In this document: in pieces, positions 51,967 through 61,812 of the stretch
Layout of the letters: every line of letters starts with the position of its first letter
How positions within the stretch are numbered: the first letter of the stretch is position 1
From: an uncultured Acetatifactor sp.
Lineage (GTDB): Bacteria; Bacillota; Clostridia; Lachnospirales; Lachnospiraceae
Reading direction: 5' to 3'
NCBI GenBank assembly: GCA_910583845.1
Contig: CAJUAB010000012.1
Location: 1 to 64,000 of the forward strand
DNA length: 64,000 nucleotides
Position numbers and translations under genes: made by a program
Notes under the pieces: model-generated
Database searches by the model: none
The model's input: only the letters and a program-made list of their open reading frames with translations
What the model was told of the DNA's origin: nothing

Positions 51967-54243
51967 ATGAACACAAATACGGATGTAAAAACACATACGA
52001 TCAAAAATTCCGGCCTGAGAAAAAAGCTGACCGAACTGGCCTTTTATATGGTCACTCTGGTGTCCGTCACGGTGATCTGGTGCATCGTGCTGAAAATATG
52101 GAGGGCGGACTTCCACATTCCCTTTGACTATGGTACAGAGTTGGGCAACGATGCCCTGGGCGCAAGCACATGGATCAAAAGCTATTTGCAAAACGGTTTC
52201 TCCTGGGAGCAGTCGGATTTTTCCGTCCCCTTTTCCACCGACAGAAAAGCGGAGTTTGGCGTGGACAGGATTGTCCTGTTGTTGGAAATCCTCTTATCCC
52301 GCCTCTTCTCCTCCTATGGCAGCTGCCTGAACGCATTATATCTTCTCAGTTTCCTTATTACGGGTATCGCGGCCGCGTACAGTCTCCGCTGCATGCGTTT
52401 TTCCCGGGAGATCAGCCTGTCCGGAGCTGTTATATACACCTTTTTGCAGTATCATATGATGCGGGGTGAAATGCACCTGTATCTTTCCTTCTATTATTCC
52501 GCGCCTCTTGCGGTACTCATTATGCTGTGGCTGACAGACGAATCTCTCCTGACAGAGCGTTTCTCCCGATGCGCTCTGGGCAGAGTAAAGCGGGGACAAA
52601 TCCTGTTCGGATTCTTTTCCTGGATCATCGGCTTGCAGCAGCCTTATTATGCGTTTTTTGCCGCTATAGGAATCGCCTTCGCGCTCTTTTGCAGTCTGCT
52701 TCAAAAGAAAATATCAAGCGCCTGGGAAAGCGCGGTCTATCTTTCGATTATTGCGGTTACGACGCTGGCGGGAAATATAGATGCCCTGCTTAACGCCTCC
52801 GATCTCACCATGCAGTATCTGCGCCAACAGCGCACGGTGGGAGGCGTCGAATTTTATGGCCTGAAAATCATCAATCTGCTGCTGCCCGTCCAGAATCACC
52901 GCCTGCCGGTTCTGGCAAAGCTGCGGCAGCGCTACGATATCCTGGTGGGGGCGGGCGATAATGAGGCCGGCTGGGTCTCTCTGGGGCTGCTTCTGGCAAT
53001 TTGCCTCTGCGTGGCGCTGGTTTCCTGCCTGGTCCATGACGGTGCGGACCGCCGCCTGAAAATCTGCGGGCGCTATATCCTTGTCTTTTTGCTGATATCC
53101 ACTGTCGGAGGGGGAAGCTCTTTCATAGGCCTCATTTTCCCTTTTCTCAGGTGTTACAACCGGACAGTCATATTTATTGCCATGTTTTGCGTCATTTCTT
53201 TCGCCATATTGACCGAAAAAATAAAAAACCTTTTTGCCTCTCGTGGAATTCTGATTCTGCTGACGCTGTTTGCCCTCTGGGACCAGACCACCTGTGAGAA
53301 TATATTTTCCTATGACGCCACGGAAAAAGCATATACACAGGACAGGGAATTCATACAGGCCATAGAAGCCATTATGCCCGAAGGGGCATGTATTTTTGAG
53401 CTTCCCACCCTTCCCACGGGAACTACCTCCGTCCGGAGCTTAAAGGATAATGAATTATGCAGACCTTATCTGCATGCCCGGTCAACCAGATGGCTCCACA
53501 TGTATTCCGTGGGAAGCCGCACGGACCGCTATGTCACTCTCCTGCACGGAATGCCGCTGCGGATGGCTCTGGATGTCATGGTATGCTGCGGCTTTGAGGG
53601 AATCTATATCGATTCCCGGGGATATTCTCCGGAGCAGTGGCAGGAAGTGACTGCCGTGATGGACTCCATCGGAAATACCACCGCCATCCTTTCCGCGGAC
53701 GCGCAACAGATTTTTTACAGTCTCACCGACCACGCGGCAGACCTCCGGGAACGCCTTGGCGAGGAAAAACTGCGGCAATATGCCGATTTCTGGCTGAATT
53801 GTCCCGATATAACCTGCTTTTCCGCCTCCGCACTGCCATATACAGAACAGGTTGCTCCCCGGGGAGACGGCATAGCGCTGCCGCCCGGCTGCATGCAGTA
53901 CGGACCGTATATCTCCCTGGAGCCCGGCGACTATGTCGTCTGTCTGGTGGGGGATCATCTGAAGGGGCTTGAGTACGATGTCTCCCACGCAAACGGCACG
54001 GCGCAGCTGCAGCTGCAATTTCTCAGCAGGGAAGACGAGTCTGTCCGGTATTCCTTTCATGTGGCTGAGAAGCTGAGCGGCGTGGAAATGCGTTGTACCA
54101 ACGGGACAAAAGACGACGCGCTGCTGCGAGGCCTCTTCCTGTTCCGGGCAGAGCAGTCAGACGAAATATCCGGGGTGACGGATTTTTTTACGCAATCGGC
54201 CCGGTTGGAGACGGCCCAGGAGAAGGCGGAAAAAGATGAATGA
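51967..54243 (+). CDS. Large polytopic membrane protein with C-terminal extracytoplasmic domain (paralogue B)
   Basis: A 758-residue protein from the ATG at 51967; an in-frame ATG at 51895, directly after the preceding stop, is possible but has no ribosome site. Layout equals paralogue A: helices to about residue 430, then a soluble part with RPYLHARSTRWLH and GIYIDSRGYSPEQW matching the A counterparts. Tandem duplication with strong divergence suggests two related but distinct transfer steps on the outside of the membrane. Confidence 0.72.
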   Translation: MNTNTDVKTHTIKNSGLRKKLTELAFYMVTLVSVTVIWCIVLKIWRADFHIPFDYGTELGNDALGASTWIKSYLQNGFSWEQSDFSVPFSTDRKAEFGVDRIVLLLEILLSRLFSSYGSCLNALYLLSFLITGIAAAYSLRCMRFSREISLSGAVIYTFLQYHMMRGEMHLYLSFYYSAPLAVLIMLWLTDESLLTERFSRCALGRVKRGQILFGFFSWIIGLQQPYYAFFAAIGIAFALFCSLLQKKISSAWESAVYLSIIAVTTLAGNIDALLNASDLTMQYLRQQRTVGGVEFYGLKIINLLLPVQNHRLPVLAKLRQRYDILVGAGDNEAGWVSLGLLLAICLCVALVSCLVHDGADRRLKICGRYILVFLLISTVGGGSSFIGLIFPFLRCYNRTVIFIAMFCVISFAILTEKIKNLFASRGILILLTLFALWDQTTCENIFSYDATEKAYTQDREFIQAIEAIMPEGACIFELPTLPTGTTSVRSLKDNELCRPYLHARSTRWLHMYSVGSRTDRYVTLLHGMPLRMALDVMVCCGFEGIYIDSRGYSPEQWQEVTAVMDSIGNTTAILSADAQQIFYSLTDHAADLRERLGEEKLRQYADFWLNCPDITCFSASALPYTEQVAPRGDGIALPPGCMQYGPYISLEPGDYVVCLVGDHLKGLEYDVSHANGTAQLQLQFLSREDESVRYSFHVAEKLSGVEMRCTNGTKDDALLRGLFLFRAEQSDEISGVTDFFTQSARLETAQEKAEKDE

Positions 54244-54276
54244 AACGCTGGAAAACCGGCGGAAAGGCAAAGGAAG

Positions 54277-55563
54277 ATGAACAACAAAGAGAAAAATGCA
54301 AAGAAGCTGGAAATAAACAGCATCATCCTTTTTCTGTTTATGATGGGAACCAATATCTGCAACTACCTGTTCCAGATTTTCACCGGGAGACTTTTGTCCG
54401 TCAGGGACTACGGAATTGTAAATACATTGATGTCTCTCATTGTCTATTTTTCCATACCCAACAGCATCATCAGCCTGCTCTCCGCCAGATACATCGCTCT
54501 GTCCCAGAACATGGGCAGCGATGACCGCATGTCCTCCGTCATCCGCCTCCTGCTGAAATGCGGCGCGGTTATAACGCTGGTCATCGCCCTGGCCGGACTG
54601 CTGTTTGCCGATCCCATTGCGTCCCTTTTCAATCTGAACAGCAGATCTTTGGTCTATGGCTGCGCTGCCATCGCCATGATCAATGCAGCGGCCTCCGTCA
54701 TGTATGGAATTCTGCAGGGACTGCAATTTTTCCTCCCCTATGGCATACAGGGACTGATCAATGCCGCCTGCAAGCTGGCGGGAAGCATCCTTCTGATCCT
54801 GCTTGGCTATAAGGCGGGCGGTATCATCGCCGCCATGGTGGCAGGCGCGATACTGACCATTCTGTATTGCGCTTTCCATATTCGGCGTTATCTTGCGGCA
54901 GCTGTCAGATATAAGGGCGGAAATGTGGTGGATTTAAAAGATTTTTTCCGGTTCACCCTGGGGATGATCATTGCCCAGAGCAGTGTCACTGCCCTTACCA
55001 ATGGGGACATTCTGCTGGTCAAGGCGCTGTTTGACGACAGTGTGGCGGGAACCTATTCCTCCGCAATGGTAATCGGCAAAATAGCCATGTATGTGTCCAC
55101 GGCGGTCATTGCGGCTCTCTTTCCCATGGTGGTGGAGGAACATGGCAAGGGGCATGACACAAAAAAGCTGTTCCGGAAAGCCCTGCTGTATGGGGGAGGT
55201 TCCTCCCTGGCCATAGCTTTGGGAATGAATCTGCTGGGCAGACATGTGATCGGCTTTCTCTTCGGTCAGAGATATCTGGAGGCCATTGCATATCTTCCGG
55301 CCGTATGTATGTTTGTTGTACCCATGACCTTCCTGACCATCATCATGAATTATGTGCTGGCCATTGACAGAGCAGGCTTTTTTGCCGCGAGTGTGCTGGT
55401 ATCGGCGGCCCTTATACTGGCTGCGGTGAGATTTTTCCATACAGACGTGGCCCAGGTCATGACCCTGTGCGGCGGCATTCTCTCCCTGGATACGCTGATG
55501 AATCTGCTGTTCCTGTCCTGTGCTCCCCGCTGCCCCAGGAAAGCGGACGGTAACGCCGCTTAA
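54277..55563 (+). CDS. Polysaccharide/oligosaccharide flippase (MATE-like, Wzx type)
   Basis: A 428-residue protein with about twelve helices, beginning INSIILFLFMMGTNICNYLFQIFTGRLLSVRDYG, the usual start of polysaccharide-export flippases (only the pattern FQIFTGRLL-YG is diagnostic). It would move the lipid-linked repeat made by this operon across the membrane. It is the last gene of the rightward operon; its stop overlaps the stop of the convergent dehydrogenase gene (TTAA), and no terminator is visible between them. Confidence 0.85.
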   Translation: MNNKEKNAKKLEINSIILFLFMMGTNICNYLFQIFTGRLLSVRDYGIVNTLMSLIVYFSIPNSIISLLSARYIALSQNMGSDDRMSSVIRLLLKCGAVITLVIALAGLLFADPIASLFNLNSRSLVYGCAAIAMINAAASVMYGILQGLQFFLPYGIQGLINAACKLAGSILLILLGYKAGGIIAAMVAGAILTILYCAFHIRRYLAAAVRYKGGNVVDLKDFFRFTLGMIIAQSSVTALTNGDILLVKALFDDSVAGTYSSAMVIGKIAMYVSTAVIAALFPMVVEEHGKGHDTKKLFRKALLYGGGSSLAIALGMNLLGRHVIGFLFGQRYLEAIAYLPAVCMFVVPMTFLTIIMNYVLAIDRAGFFAASVLVSAALILAAVRFFHTDVAQVMTLCGGILSLDTLMNLLFLSCAPRCPRKADGNAA

Positions 55564-56726
55564 TCCTTCCCATAGATATCTCTTGTATACACCTTGTGGC
55601 GCACGGCATCCAGCTCCTCCGTCATACGGTTCGCCACGATCATATCCGACTCCCCGATAAACCGCCGCAGGTCATTGATCACTTTGTTTCCCTCAAACCA
55701 TTCCTGCCGCAGGGTCGGCTCATAGATCACCAGATTCACGCCCTCGCCCCGCAGCCTCTTCATGATACCCCGTATGGCGGACTGCCGGAAATTGTCAGAA
55801 TCAGTCTTCATGGTCAGTCGGTATATCCCCACCACTTTGGGTTCTTTCGCGAGAATCATCTCCGCCACATGGTCCTTGCGCGTCCGATTGGATTCCACGA
55901 TGGCAGTCATCATATTCTGCGGCACCTTCTCATAGTTGGCCAGCAGCTGCTTGGTGTCCTTGGGCAGGCAATAGCCGCCATATCCAAAGGAAGGATTGTT
56001 GTAATGTGTCCCTATTCTGGGGTCCAGGCACACGCCGTCAATGATCTGCCGGGCGTTAAGTCCTTTGACCTCCGCATAGGAATCCAGTTCATTGAAATAC
56101 GCCACCCGCAGAGCCAGATAAGTATTGGCGAACAGCTTGATCGCCTCCGCCTCCGTGGGATCTGTGAAAAGCAGCGGCATATCCTTTCTGATGGCCCCCT
56201 GCCGCAGCAATTCCGCGAAGACACGGGCCCTCTCACTCTGTTCCCCCACCACTATGCGGGAGGGATAGAGGTTGTCATACAGGGCTTTTCCTTCCCGCAG
56301 GAATTCCGGTGAAAAGATAATGTCCTCCGTGTGGAATTTCCGGCGGGCCTCCAGCACAAACCCCACCGGAATTGTGGATTTGACGACAATCGTCGCATGG
56401 CCGCCATGCTCCAGTACTCTGCCGATTGCCGACTCCACCGAACTGGTGTCAAAAAAATTTTTTCTGGCGTCATAGTTGGTGGGGGTGGAGATGATCACAT
56501 AATCCGCTCCCTCCAGCGCCCGCTCATAATCCATGGTCGCTGTCAGCGCCAACGTTTTCTCTTCCAGATAACTCTGTATCTCCCTGTCCACAATGGGAGA
56601 TTTACGCGCGTTGATCATCTCCACCTTTTCCGGTACGATATCCACGGCCATAACCTCGTTGTGCTGTGCCAGCAAAATCGCGTTAGCCAGACCCACATAG
56701 CCCATTCCTATAACAGTGATTTTCAT
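55560..56726 (-). CDS. UDP-glucose/UDP-sugar 6-dehydrogenase
   Basis: A 388-residue nucleotide-sugar dehydrogenase: ITVIGMGYVGLANAILLAQHN at the NAD site, STPTNYD, EFLREG, and GYGGYCLPKDTKQL with the catalytic cysteine near residue 255. It oxidises a UDP-hexose to a UDP-uronic acid in two steps. The ATG at 56726 is chosen for its MKITVIG start with GAGG 5 bases upstream. It converges on the flippase gene and belongs to the leftward set starting beyond the window's right edge. Confidence 0.92.
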   Translation of the reverse strand: MKITVIGMGYVGLANAILLAQHNEVMAVDIVPEKVEMINARKSPIVDREIQSYLEEKTLALTATMDYERALEGADYVIISTPTNYDARKNFFDTSSVESAIGRVLEHGGHATIVVKSTIPVGFVLEARRKFHTEDIIFSPEFLREGKALYDNLYPSRIVVGEQSERARVFAELLRQGAIRKDMPLLFTDPTEAEAIKLFANTYLALRVAYFNELDSYAEVKGLNARQIIDGVCLDPRIGTHYNNPSFGYGGYCLPKDTKQLLANYEKVPQNMMTAIVESNRTRKDHVAEMILAKEPKVVGIYRLTMKTDSDNFRQSAIRGIMKRLRGEGVNLVIYEPTLRQEWFEGNKVINDLRRFIGESDMIVANRMTEELDAVRHKVYTRDIYGKD

Positions 56727-56740
56727 TTTTGCCTCTTTCC

Positions 56741-56770
56741 GCAATACCGCTGCCGTGCCAGCGGTATTGC
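56741..56770 (-). promoter_or_regulatory. Perfect 12-bp hairpin before the dehydrogenase gene
   Basis: GCAATACCGCTG (56741-56752) and CAGCGGTATTGC (56759-56770) pair exactly around CCGTGC. It lies between the protease stop and the dehydrogenase ribosome site. No T-run follows in the leftward direction, so attenuation or mRNA processing is likelier than full termination. Confidence 0.6.
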
Positions 56771-56780
56771 ACCTCCAAAC

Positions 56781-59669
56781 TTACAACCCATATTCTTTCA
56801 TGATCTTTCCAAACTCCTCCGACCGGGAAAATCCTTCCAGCACTTCCTTCCTGGTCATGCCTCTTCGAAGACTCTCCAGCCAGTCCTGTTTTCCCGCAGG
56901 GTCAGACGCCCTGTCCATGAACGTCTGATAAAGAGTTTCCACATAATCCGCGTCACTTAATCTGCGGTTGAGAAATTCATCCGAGTCAAAGAATGCTTTG
57001 GCCACATCCTCCGGGGTCTTTTTGCCCATGTTGATCTCATTGGTCCAGTCTTCCACCCCCATGGTCTCACCCTGCCGGTTCAATGCCTTGAGATACAAGC
57101 GCGTTACGAACTGTCTGACGCCGGGACGGTAGATGGAGCTGCCGTCCTCCTGCATGGTCCCCCGGGCAATGTTGTATCGGTCACAAAGACCGCTGAACTC
57201 TCGCGAGTTTACAAAGCCGCTGAGAACATGCTCCCGGCTCTCTCCCGAGGCCAGCGCCCGCATCCAGGTGGTTTTCCCTTCCCTGTCCGCCTGTCTGTCA
57301 AAGAATGTGCTGTACAGGATGTCCACATAATCGTTGTCGCTGAGATTCCGCCCGATGAACTCCTGGCTGCAGATAAAGCCATGCGCGATTCCCGCGCCGT
57401 CAACCTCCTGACTCTTCAGGCGGTTTGTCCAATCCCTCAGCCCCGTAGGTTCCGCCTCCCGGTCCAACGCTTTGGTGTACATGCGTTTGACAAAAGCACG
57501 CACTTTATCCTCCCGGGCCTGAACATTCACCGTATCACTGACGCCGCTCTGTGCCGTCGCTGTAATTCTGGCGCTGCCGGCCGCTTTGACTGTTATATTG
57601 CCCGCTCCGTCCACCAGCGCCACTTTGGTATTGGAGCTCACCCACTCAAGGCTCTTGTCGTTGGCGTCCTCCGGTCCGATCTCCACTATGGCCTGATAGG
57701 AATCACCTACGTAGTACTCATCTGTGTTATATCGGATATGGACCTGCGTTACCGGCTGTATGACAGTTACTTCCCAGCTGGCAGTGTATCCGCCCTTTAC
57801 CGTTACAGCGGTAACTGTGGCCGTTCCCTTTTTCAATCCTGTTATCCGGCCGTCCTCACTCACGGCCACCACAGCCGGATCGCTGCTGCTCCATCGGAGC
57901 ATTTTGTTTGTTGTATCGACCGGATCAAAGCTGACCTCACAAATGGCCGTGGCCCCGACATCAATCACCTCATCGGGACATGACAGGGAGATTCCCCGGC
58001 ATGGAACAGACACGATTTCTGTATTGCGGGTATATGCCTTTATCTTCAGATTCTTGTCATACCTTTCCCCGAAGTCATACCAACCGCTCGCTCCTCTTGT
58101 GAAAAAACTCTCCCCAGGATTTGCCTCCGGCTCACTGTGGCGGTATGTATTCGAATCATATTCACACGCCACATTGACATACTCCCCCGAATTTCCCTGA
58201 GCCTCAAACACAATGGAGAAAGTGTCTTCCGGCTCGATGAGTACATTTTCCTTTAATGGAATCGTATAGTATCCGGCATACCCCGTCATGCCCTCCTGCG
58301 GGGTAGAGAGCATGGGCACACCGCTGGCCGGATCGGAGGGATCTTCCATATTCGTATAAATCTGGAAGCGGTAACGCACTCCCGCGCTGGACAGATCAAT
58401 GCCAACCGCGCTCAGTTCTTCCATTTTATTTCCGTTTGCCTTGGCTGTGAACACATTCGCCGCCTTGGATATACTCATATAACCGCTGTACGTAGCGTGA
58501 TCATATTGATAATTATTGTCATATTGATCGCTTCTTTGCCCTTCGAACGCGTACATGATCCCATAGATCGACCGGTCCTCATAGGACAGCCAGAAATACC
58601 CCTCATCTCCCCATGCGCCGCCCCAGGAGTTCCTGATCAGCCATGCGCCGTCATGGGAAGGCATGGTATTGAAATTTTCCCTGGAGTATGTGTCATCCCA
58701 GCCCACCACTGTCACCGCATGGTTCGTACCCCTTTCCTCCGGACAATAGGATGCCGCTGTATCGGGATTGTAATAGTCTTTATACGAATAAAAGCTGAGT
58801 CCCACCGCCCCATATTCCATGATTGCCGTTTTCACCGCCGCCGGCTCATACGTTGGAATCTGATGCCAGTTACTCATATAATAAATATCATTGCCATAGG
58901 CAAGGGCCGTATCATCAGGGTCTATCTGGAAGGATGTCACCATGCTGTCCGAAATCAGCCCTTCCTGCACCGCGCCTTTCCAGTTCATGAACGCCCCGGC
59001 CGCCATCACATAGTTCCCGCCCCGGTCATAATATGTAACACCGTTTGCCTTATTGGCGTCATAATAGCTCCTGGCCTGCCCGTCATTTCCCAGAGGGTCC
59101 GGCGCGGAATAATTGGCGAAAAAGGCCAGATGATGTTCGGACAAATCTATGTCCATATCCGCCAGGCCGTTCTTGATCAGGTTGATCTCCAGGCAGGCTA
59201 TGCTGGAATAACACCAGCAGGTTCCAAATTGTCCCTGATTTCTGATGTCCGGAACCAGATTCCTGCCGTTTACATTCCGCGCGTCATACTGCGTCGGCAG
59301 ATTTCCCATGACCTGCATTAACTCGCCGGGAAGAACACCGTCCTCCGGCAGTTCTTCCGGCTCAATTACACCGGCTCCAAGCCCCATGTAATAGTCGAAC
59401 AGTTCGTCCTGCTCCTGTCTCTCCTCCGGCGTCAGAGGACGTCCCAGAATATAATCCAGATCCCTTTCCTGCTCCAAAACCGCCTCGTGGGAATTTTGTC
59501 CCGCCGCCTCCTCATTCCCGCTGACCGTCTCCGGCGCGATCTCCTCCTGTACGGCGTTCACTTCCGATTCCGCCGCCAACGCCTGTAATCCCTCTCCCAG
59601 GGAAGTCATAGCCAGCATTCCTGCCAGTAATAGAGACAGTACCCCCCATCGTCTGCTTCCTCGTCTCAT
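56781..59669 (-). CDS. Secreted papain-family (C1) protease with Ig-like and DUF4214 domains
   Basis: A 962-residue protein. Signal peptide at residues about 1-33 (MRRGSRRWGVLSLLLAG, cleavage after ALAA). An acidic pro-like stretch follows, then a C1 peptidase domain with the oxyanion glutamine and catalytic cysteine in GQFGTCWCYSS near 151, histidine in TNHAVTVVGW near 315 and asparagine in RNSWGG near 346. Two BIG2-like Ig domains occupy about 553-633 and 634-716, and two DUF4214 repeats about 718-820 and 840-962 (KALDREAEPTGLRDW, KALNRQGETMGVEDW). DUF4214 is found on many secreted and S-layer-type proteins; attachment to the surface glycan is a fair inference. It is an unusual member of a glycan cluster. 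Confidence 0.9.
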   Translation of the reverse strand: MRRGSRRWGVLSLLLAGMLAMTSLGEGLQALAAESEVNAVQEEIAPETVSGNEEAAGQNSHEAVLEQERDLDYILGRPLTPEERQEQDELFDYYMGLGAGVIEPEELPEDGVLPGELMQVMGNLPTQYDARNVNGRNLVPDIRNQGQFGTCWCYSSIACLEINLIKNGLADMDIDLSEHHLAFFANYSAPDPLGNDGQARSYYDANKANGVTYYDRGGNYVMAAGAFMNWKGAVQEGLISDSMVTSFQIDPDDTALAYGNDIYYMSNWHQIPTYEPAAVKTAIMEYGAVGLSFYSYKDYYNPDTAASYCPEERGTNHAVTVVGWDDTYSRENFNTMPSHDGAWLIRNSWGGAWGDEGYFWLSYEDRSIYGIMYAFEGQRSDQYDNNYQYDHATYSGYMSISKAANVFTAKANGNKMEELSAVGIDLSSAGVRYRFQIYTNMEDPSDPASGVPMLSTPQEGMTGYAGYYTIPLKENVLIEPEDTFSIVFEAQGNSGEYVNVACEYDSNTYRHSEPEANPGESFFTRGASGWYDFGERYDKNLKIKAYTRNTEIVSVPCRGISLSCPDEVIDVGATAICEVSFDPVDTTNKMLRWSSSDPAVVAVSEDGRITGLKKGTATVTAVTVKGGYTASWEVTVIQPVTQVHIRYNTDEYYVGDSYQAIVEIGPEDANDKSLEWVSSNTKVALVDGAGNITVKAAGSARITATAQSGVSDTVNVQAREDKVRAFVKRMYTKALDREAEPTGLRDWTNRLKSQEVDGAGIAHGFICSQEFIGRNLSDNDYVDILYSTFFDRQADREGKTTWMRALASGESREHVLSGFVNSREFSGLCDRYNIARGTMQEDGSSIYRPGVRQFVTRLYLKALNRQGETMGVEDWTNEINMGKKTPEDVAKAFFDSDEFLNRRLSDADYVETLYQTFMDRASDPAGKQDWLESLRRGMTRKEVLEGFSRSEEFGKIMKEYGL

Positions 59670-59686
59670 AATCCTCCTCCTCTCAT

Positions 59687-61750
59687 TTACTCTGTCCTGT
59701 CAAAGGTGCGGAGTCTGACAAGCCTCCACACGGATGTAAAAGATGAATCCACCATTTTCAGCGGATCGGATACACCTGCGTTTTCCACACCTGCGTATTC
59801 ATAATAACCCACCTCCCACTCTCCTGCGATCGCGCAGCCCTGTGGCGGTTCCTCTGTTCCTCCCAGATAATATATATCTTTTTCCAGAGCCATCAGTTTT
59901 TCCGCTGTCTGGGAAATATCCTCCCCAAACACAGGAAAACAGTATGCTCCTGTCATATCTCTGATCGGGAAGAAGCAGCTTATCATATGATAGTCGCCCA
60001 AAATTACGACGGTTTCTTCATTCAGATTATCACATATTTCCTCCAGAAGATCCCACTCTATCCTGGTATCATCCTTATGCGTTACAATATATCCGCTGCG
60101 ATAGCCAAGATATCCCAGAGCGGTCAGGCCGCATAAAGCCAGCAGCCAATGAACGGACCGTCTCACCGTAGTCCGCTCCAATACAATCCCCATCATCAAC
60201 AGAATCCCCACGATAAACGGTGCCAGATACCGGTCCCCATAATAGTGATTGATGATCCATCTGCGGAACAGCATTGCGTAGATCAGCACACAGTACAAAA
60301 AGAACCATGTAATCAGCGCGCTTTTCCTGTCAGAACAGAATATTTTTGTCTTTCCGATCAGGAAAAACAGGACAGCCGGAAGCGTTACGATGCCTGTGAG
60401 AAGTACATAGGTCAGAATCGTCAGCTTTTCCCATGGCCCTTCGGTCAGAAATGTTCTGATTGTGACCCAGATGCTTTGCGCCGTAAATATTCCCGCTGTA
60501 ATCCTGAGCCCCCAGATCCGCAGCCCGGGTGACAATCGGGGCAAATTTCGCTTATAAAGATACAGAGCCACAAACAGGGCAACGCTTCCGGCCCCGCACA
60601 GGCACAGAATAAGCAGCACATTCCCATTGTCAATAAGGGGAAGCCGAGTCAGTAAGTTGACGTTCAAATAGAAATATTCTGTATAACACCATGCCGTAAA
60701 CAGTATTCCTGCAAGATATCCTGCCGAAATATAGAGTCCCGTCTTCAGAAATACAAGACTCCTGTCATTCCGGAAGCGAATCAGCAGGCAGACCACAAAC
60801 AGGGGCATCAGTGTGTAGATTGACAAATGGGTAAACGCAAACGTAAGGATGGGAAGTGCAATCCTCGCAGCCTGAAAGCCCCCGCTCTCCCCCCATATAA
60901 GTTCGTATAGAAACCAATTGACCAGACAGGCCAGAAGCAATTCGCACAGGGAGGATTTTCCCAGCCACACCATAATTGGCGAAAGCATATAGATTGCCAG
61001 CAGCAGCATGCGCCTGAACGCGGATAAATTCATTTTACGGAGCATTTCATAAAGCAGGAGAACGGCCAGCACATAGAACAGCGTCTGAACTCCCATCATA
61101 TTTTTCCAGCCAAAAATGCTTCCCCACAATGCAATGGTCGCGGCATATGTGGGCACCCCATGGTAATAGCCGGAGGTCTCATTATACCGTTCCTGCATAT
61201 TCTGCGGTATATAATCTCCGCAAAACAGATAATATCCGTGCATCCCATGGGAAATGACATCATTCAGTTTGTTCAGGAACGCAGGCCTGTCTTCTTCTCT
61301 CAGTTCCCCGTACTCCCGCATTGTTTTCTGATTGTCATTATTCCCGCACATGTATGAGATGGCCATTGTCTGATACACGCCCTCATCCTGACTCATTCCG
61401 TACAGCTCATTCTTTCCGTGCATGCATACCGCCATCAGAATACAGAAAACCAGGACGCAGAGATCCTGCCTGTCCCAGACTTTCCCCTCTTTTTTCCCGG
61501 GCTGCCTTTTTCTGTACACCGCACCGCTTACCAGAAAGACCGCCAGCGCGATCAACAATGTGCCTGCGGACGCAGCCCCTGTCCGGTAAACGTCCAGCCA
61601 CATCAGCAATGCGCTGACCAGGATATAGGTGCTCCAGAAGTACAGCTGCCCATACAGGAATACAACTGATACGCGCCTCTCCTTTTTCCACTGCCATATC
61701 ACAGAGCTGAAAGCCAACATCGCCAGTAAAACGACAACCCCTGTTCCCAT
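59687..61750 (-). CDS. Polytopic membrane protein, probable GT-C-type glycosyltransferase
   Basis: A 687-residue protein with about fourteen helices. An extracytoplasmic loop after the fourth helix holds GMSQDEGVYQTMAISY, an acidic motif placed as in GT39-like enzymes. The C-terminus has a short soluble tail. GGGAGATGAG lies upstream of the ATG. It is 17 bases from the protease start downstream, suggesting the protease and this protein are co-expressed; it could glycosylate the exported protein, which is speculation. Confidence 0.75.
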   Translation of the reverse strand: MGTGVVVLLAMLAFSSVIWQWKKERRVSVVFLYGQLYFWSTYILVSALLMWLDVYRTGAASAGTLLIALAVFLVSGAVYRKRQPGKKEGKVWDRQDLCVLVFCILMAVCMHGKNELYGMSQDEGVYQTMAISYMCGNNDNQKTMREYGELREEDRPAFLNKLNDVISHGMHGYYLFCGDYIPQNMQERYNETSGYYHGVPTYAATIALWGSIFGWKNMMGVQTLFYVLAVLLLYEMLRKMNLSAFRRMLLLAIYMLSPIMVWLGKSSLCELLLACLVNWFLYELIWGESGGFQAARIALPILTFAFTHLSIYTLMPLFVVCLLIRFRNDRSLVFLKTGLYISAGYLAGILFTAWCYTEYFYLNVNLLTRLPLIDNGNVLLILCLCGAGSVALFVALYLYKRNLPRLSPGLRIWGLRITAGIFTAQSIWVTIRTFLTEGPWEKLTILTYVLLTGIVTLPAVLFFLIGKTKIFCSDRKSALITWFFLYCVLIYAMLFRRWIINHYYGDRYLAPFIVGILLMMGIVLERTTVRRSVHWLLALCGLTALGYLGYRSGYIVTHKDDTRIEWDLLEEICDNLNEETVVILGDYHMISCFFPIRDMTGAYCFPVFGEDISQTAEKLMALEKDIYYLGGTEEPPQGCAIAGEWEVGYYEYAGVENAGVSDPLKMVDSSFTSVWRLVRLRTFDRTE

Positions 61751-61812
61751 ATCTCATCTCCCGTATTATATGTGCCTCCCGTCTCTGTGCGGCAGCAATA
61801 TACAGCCCATCT

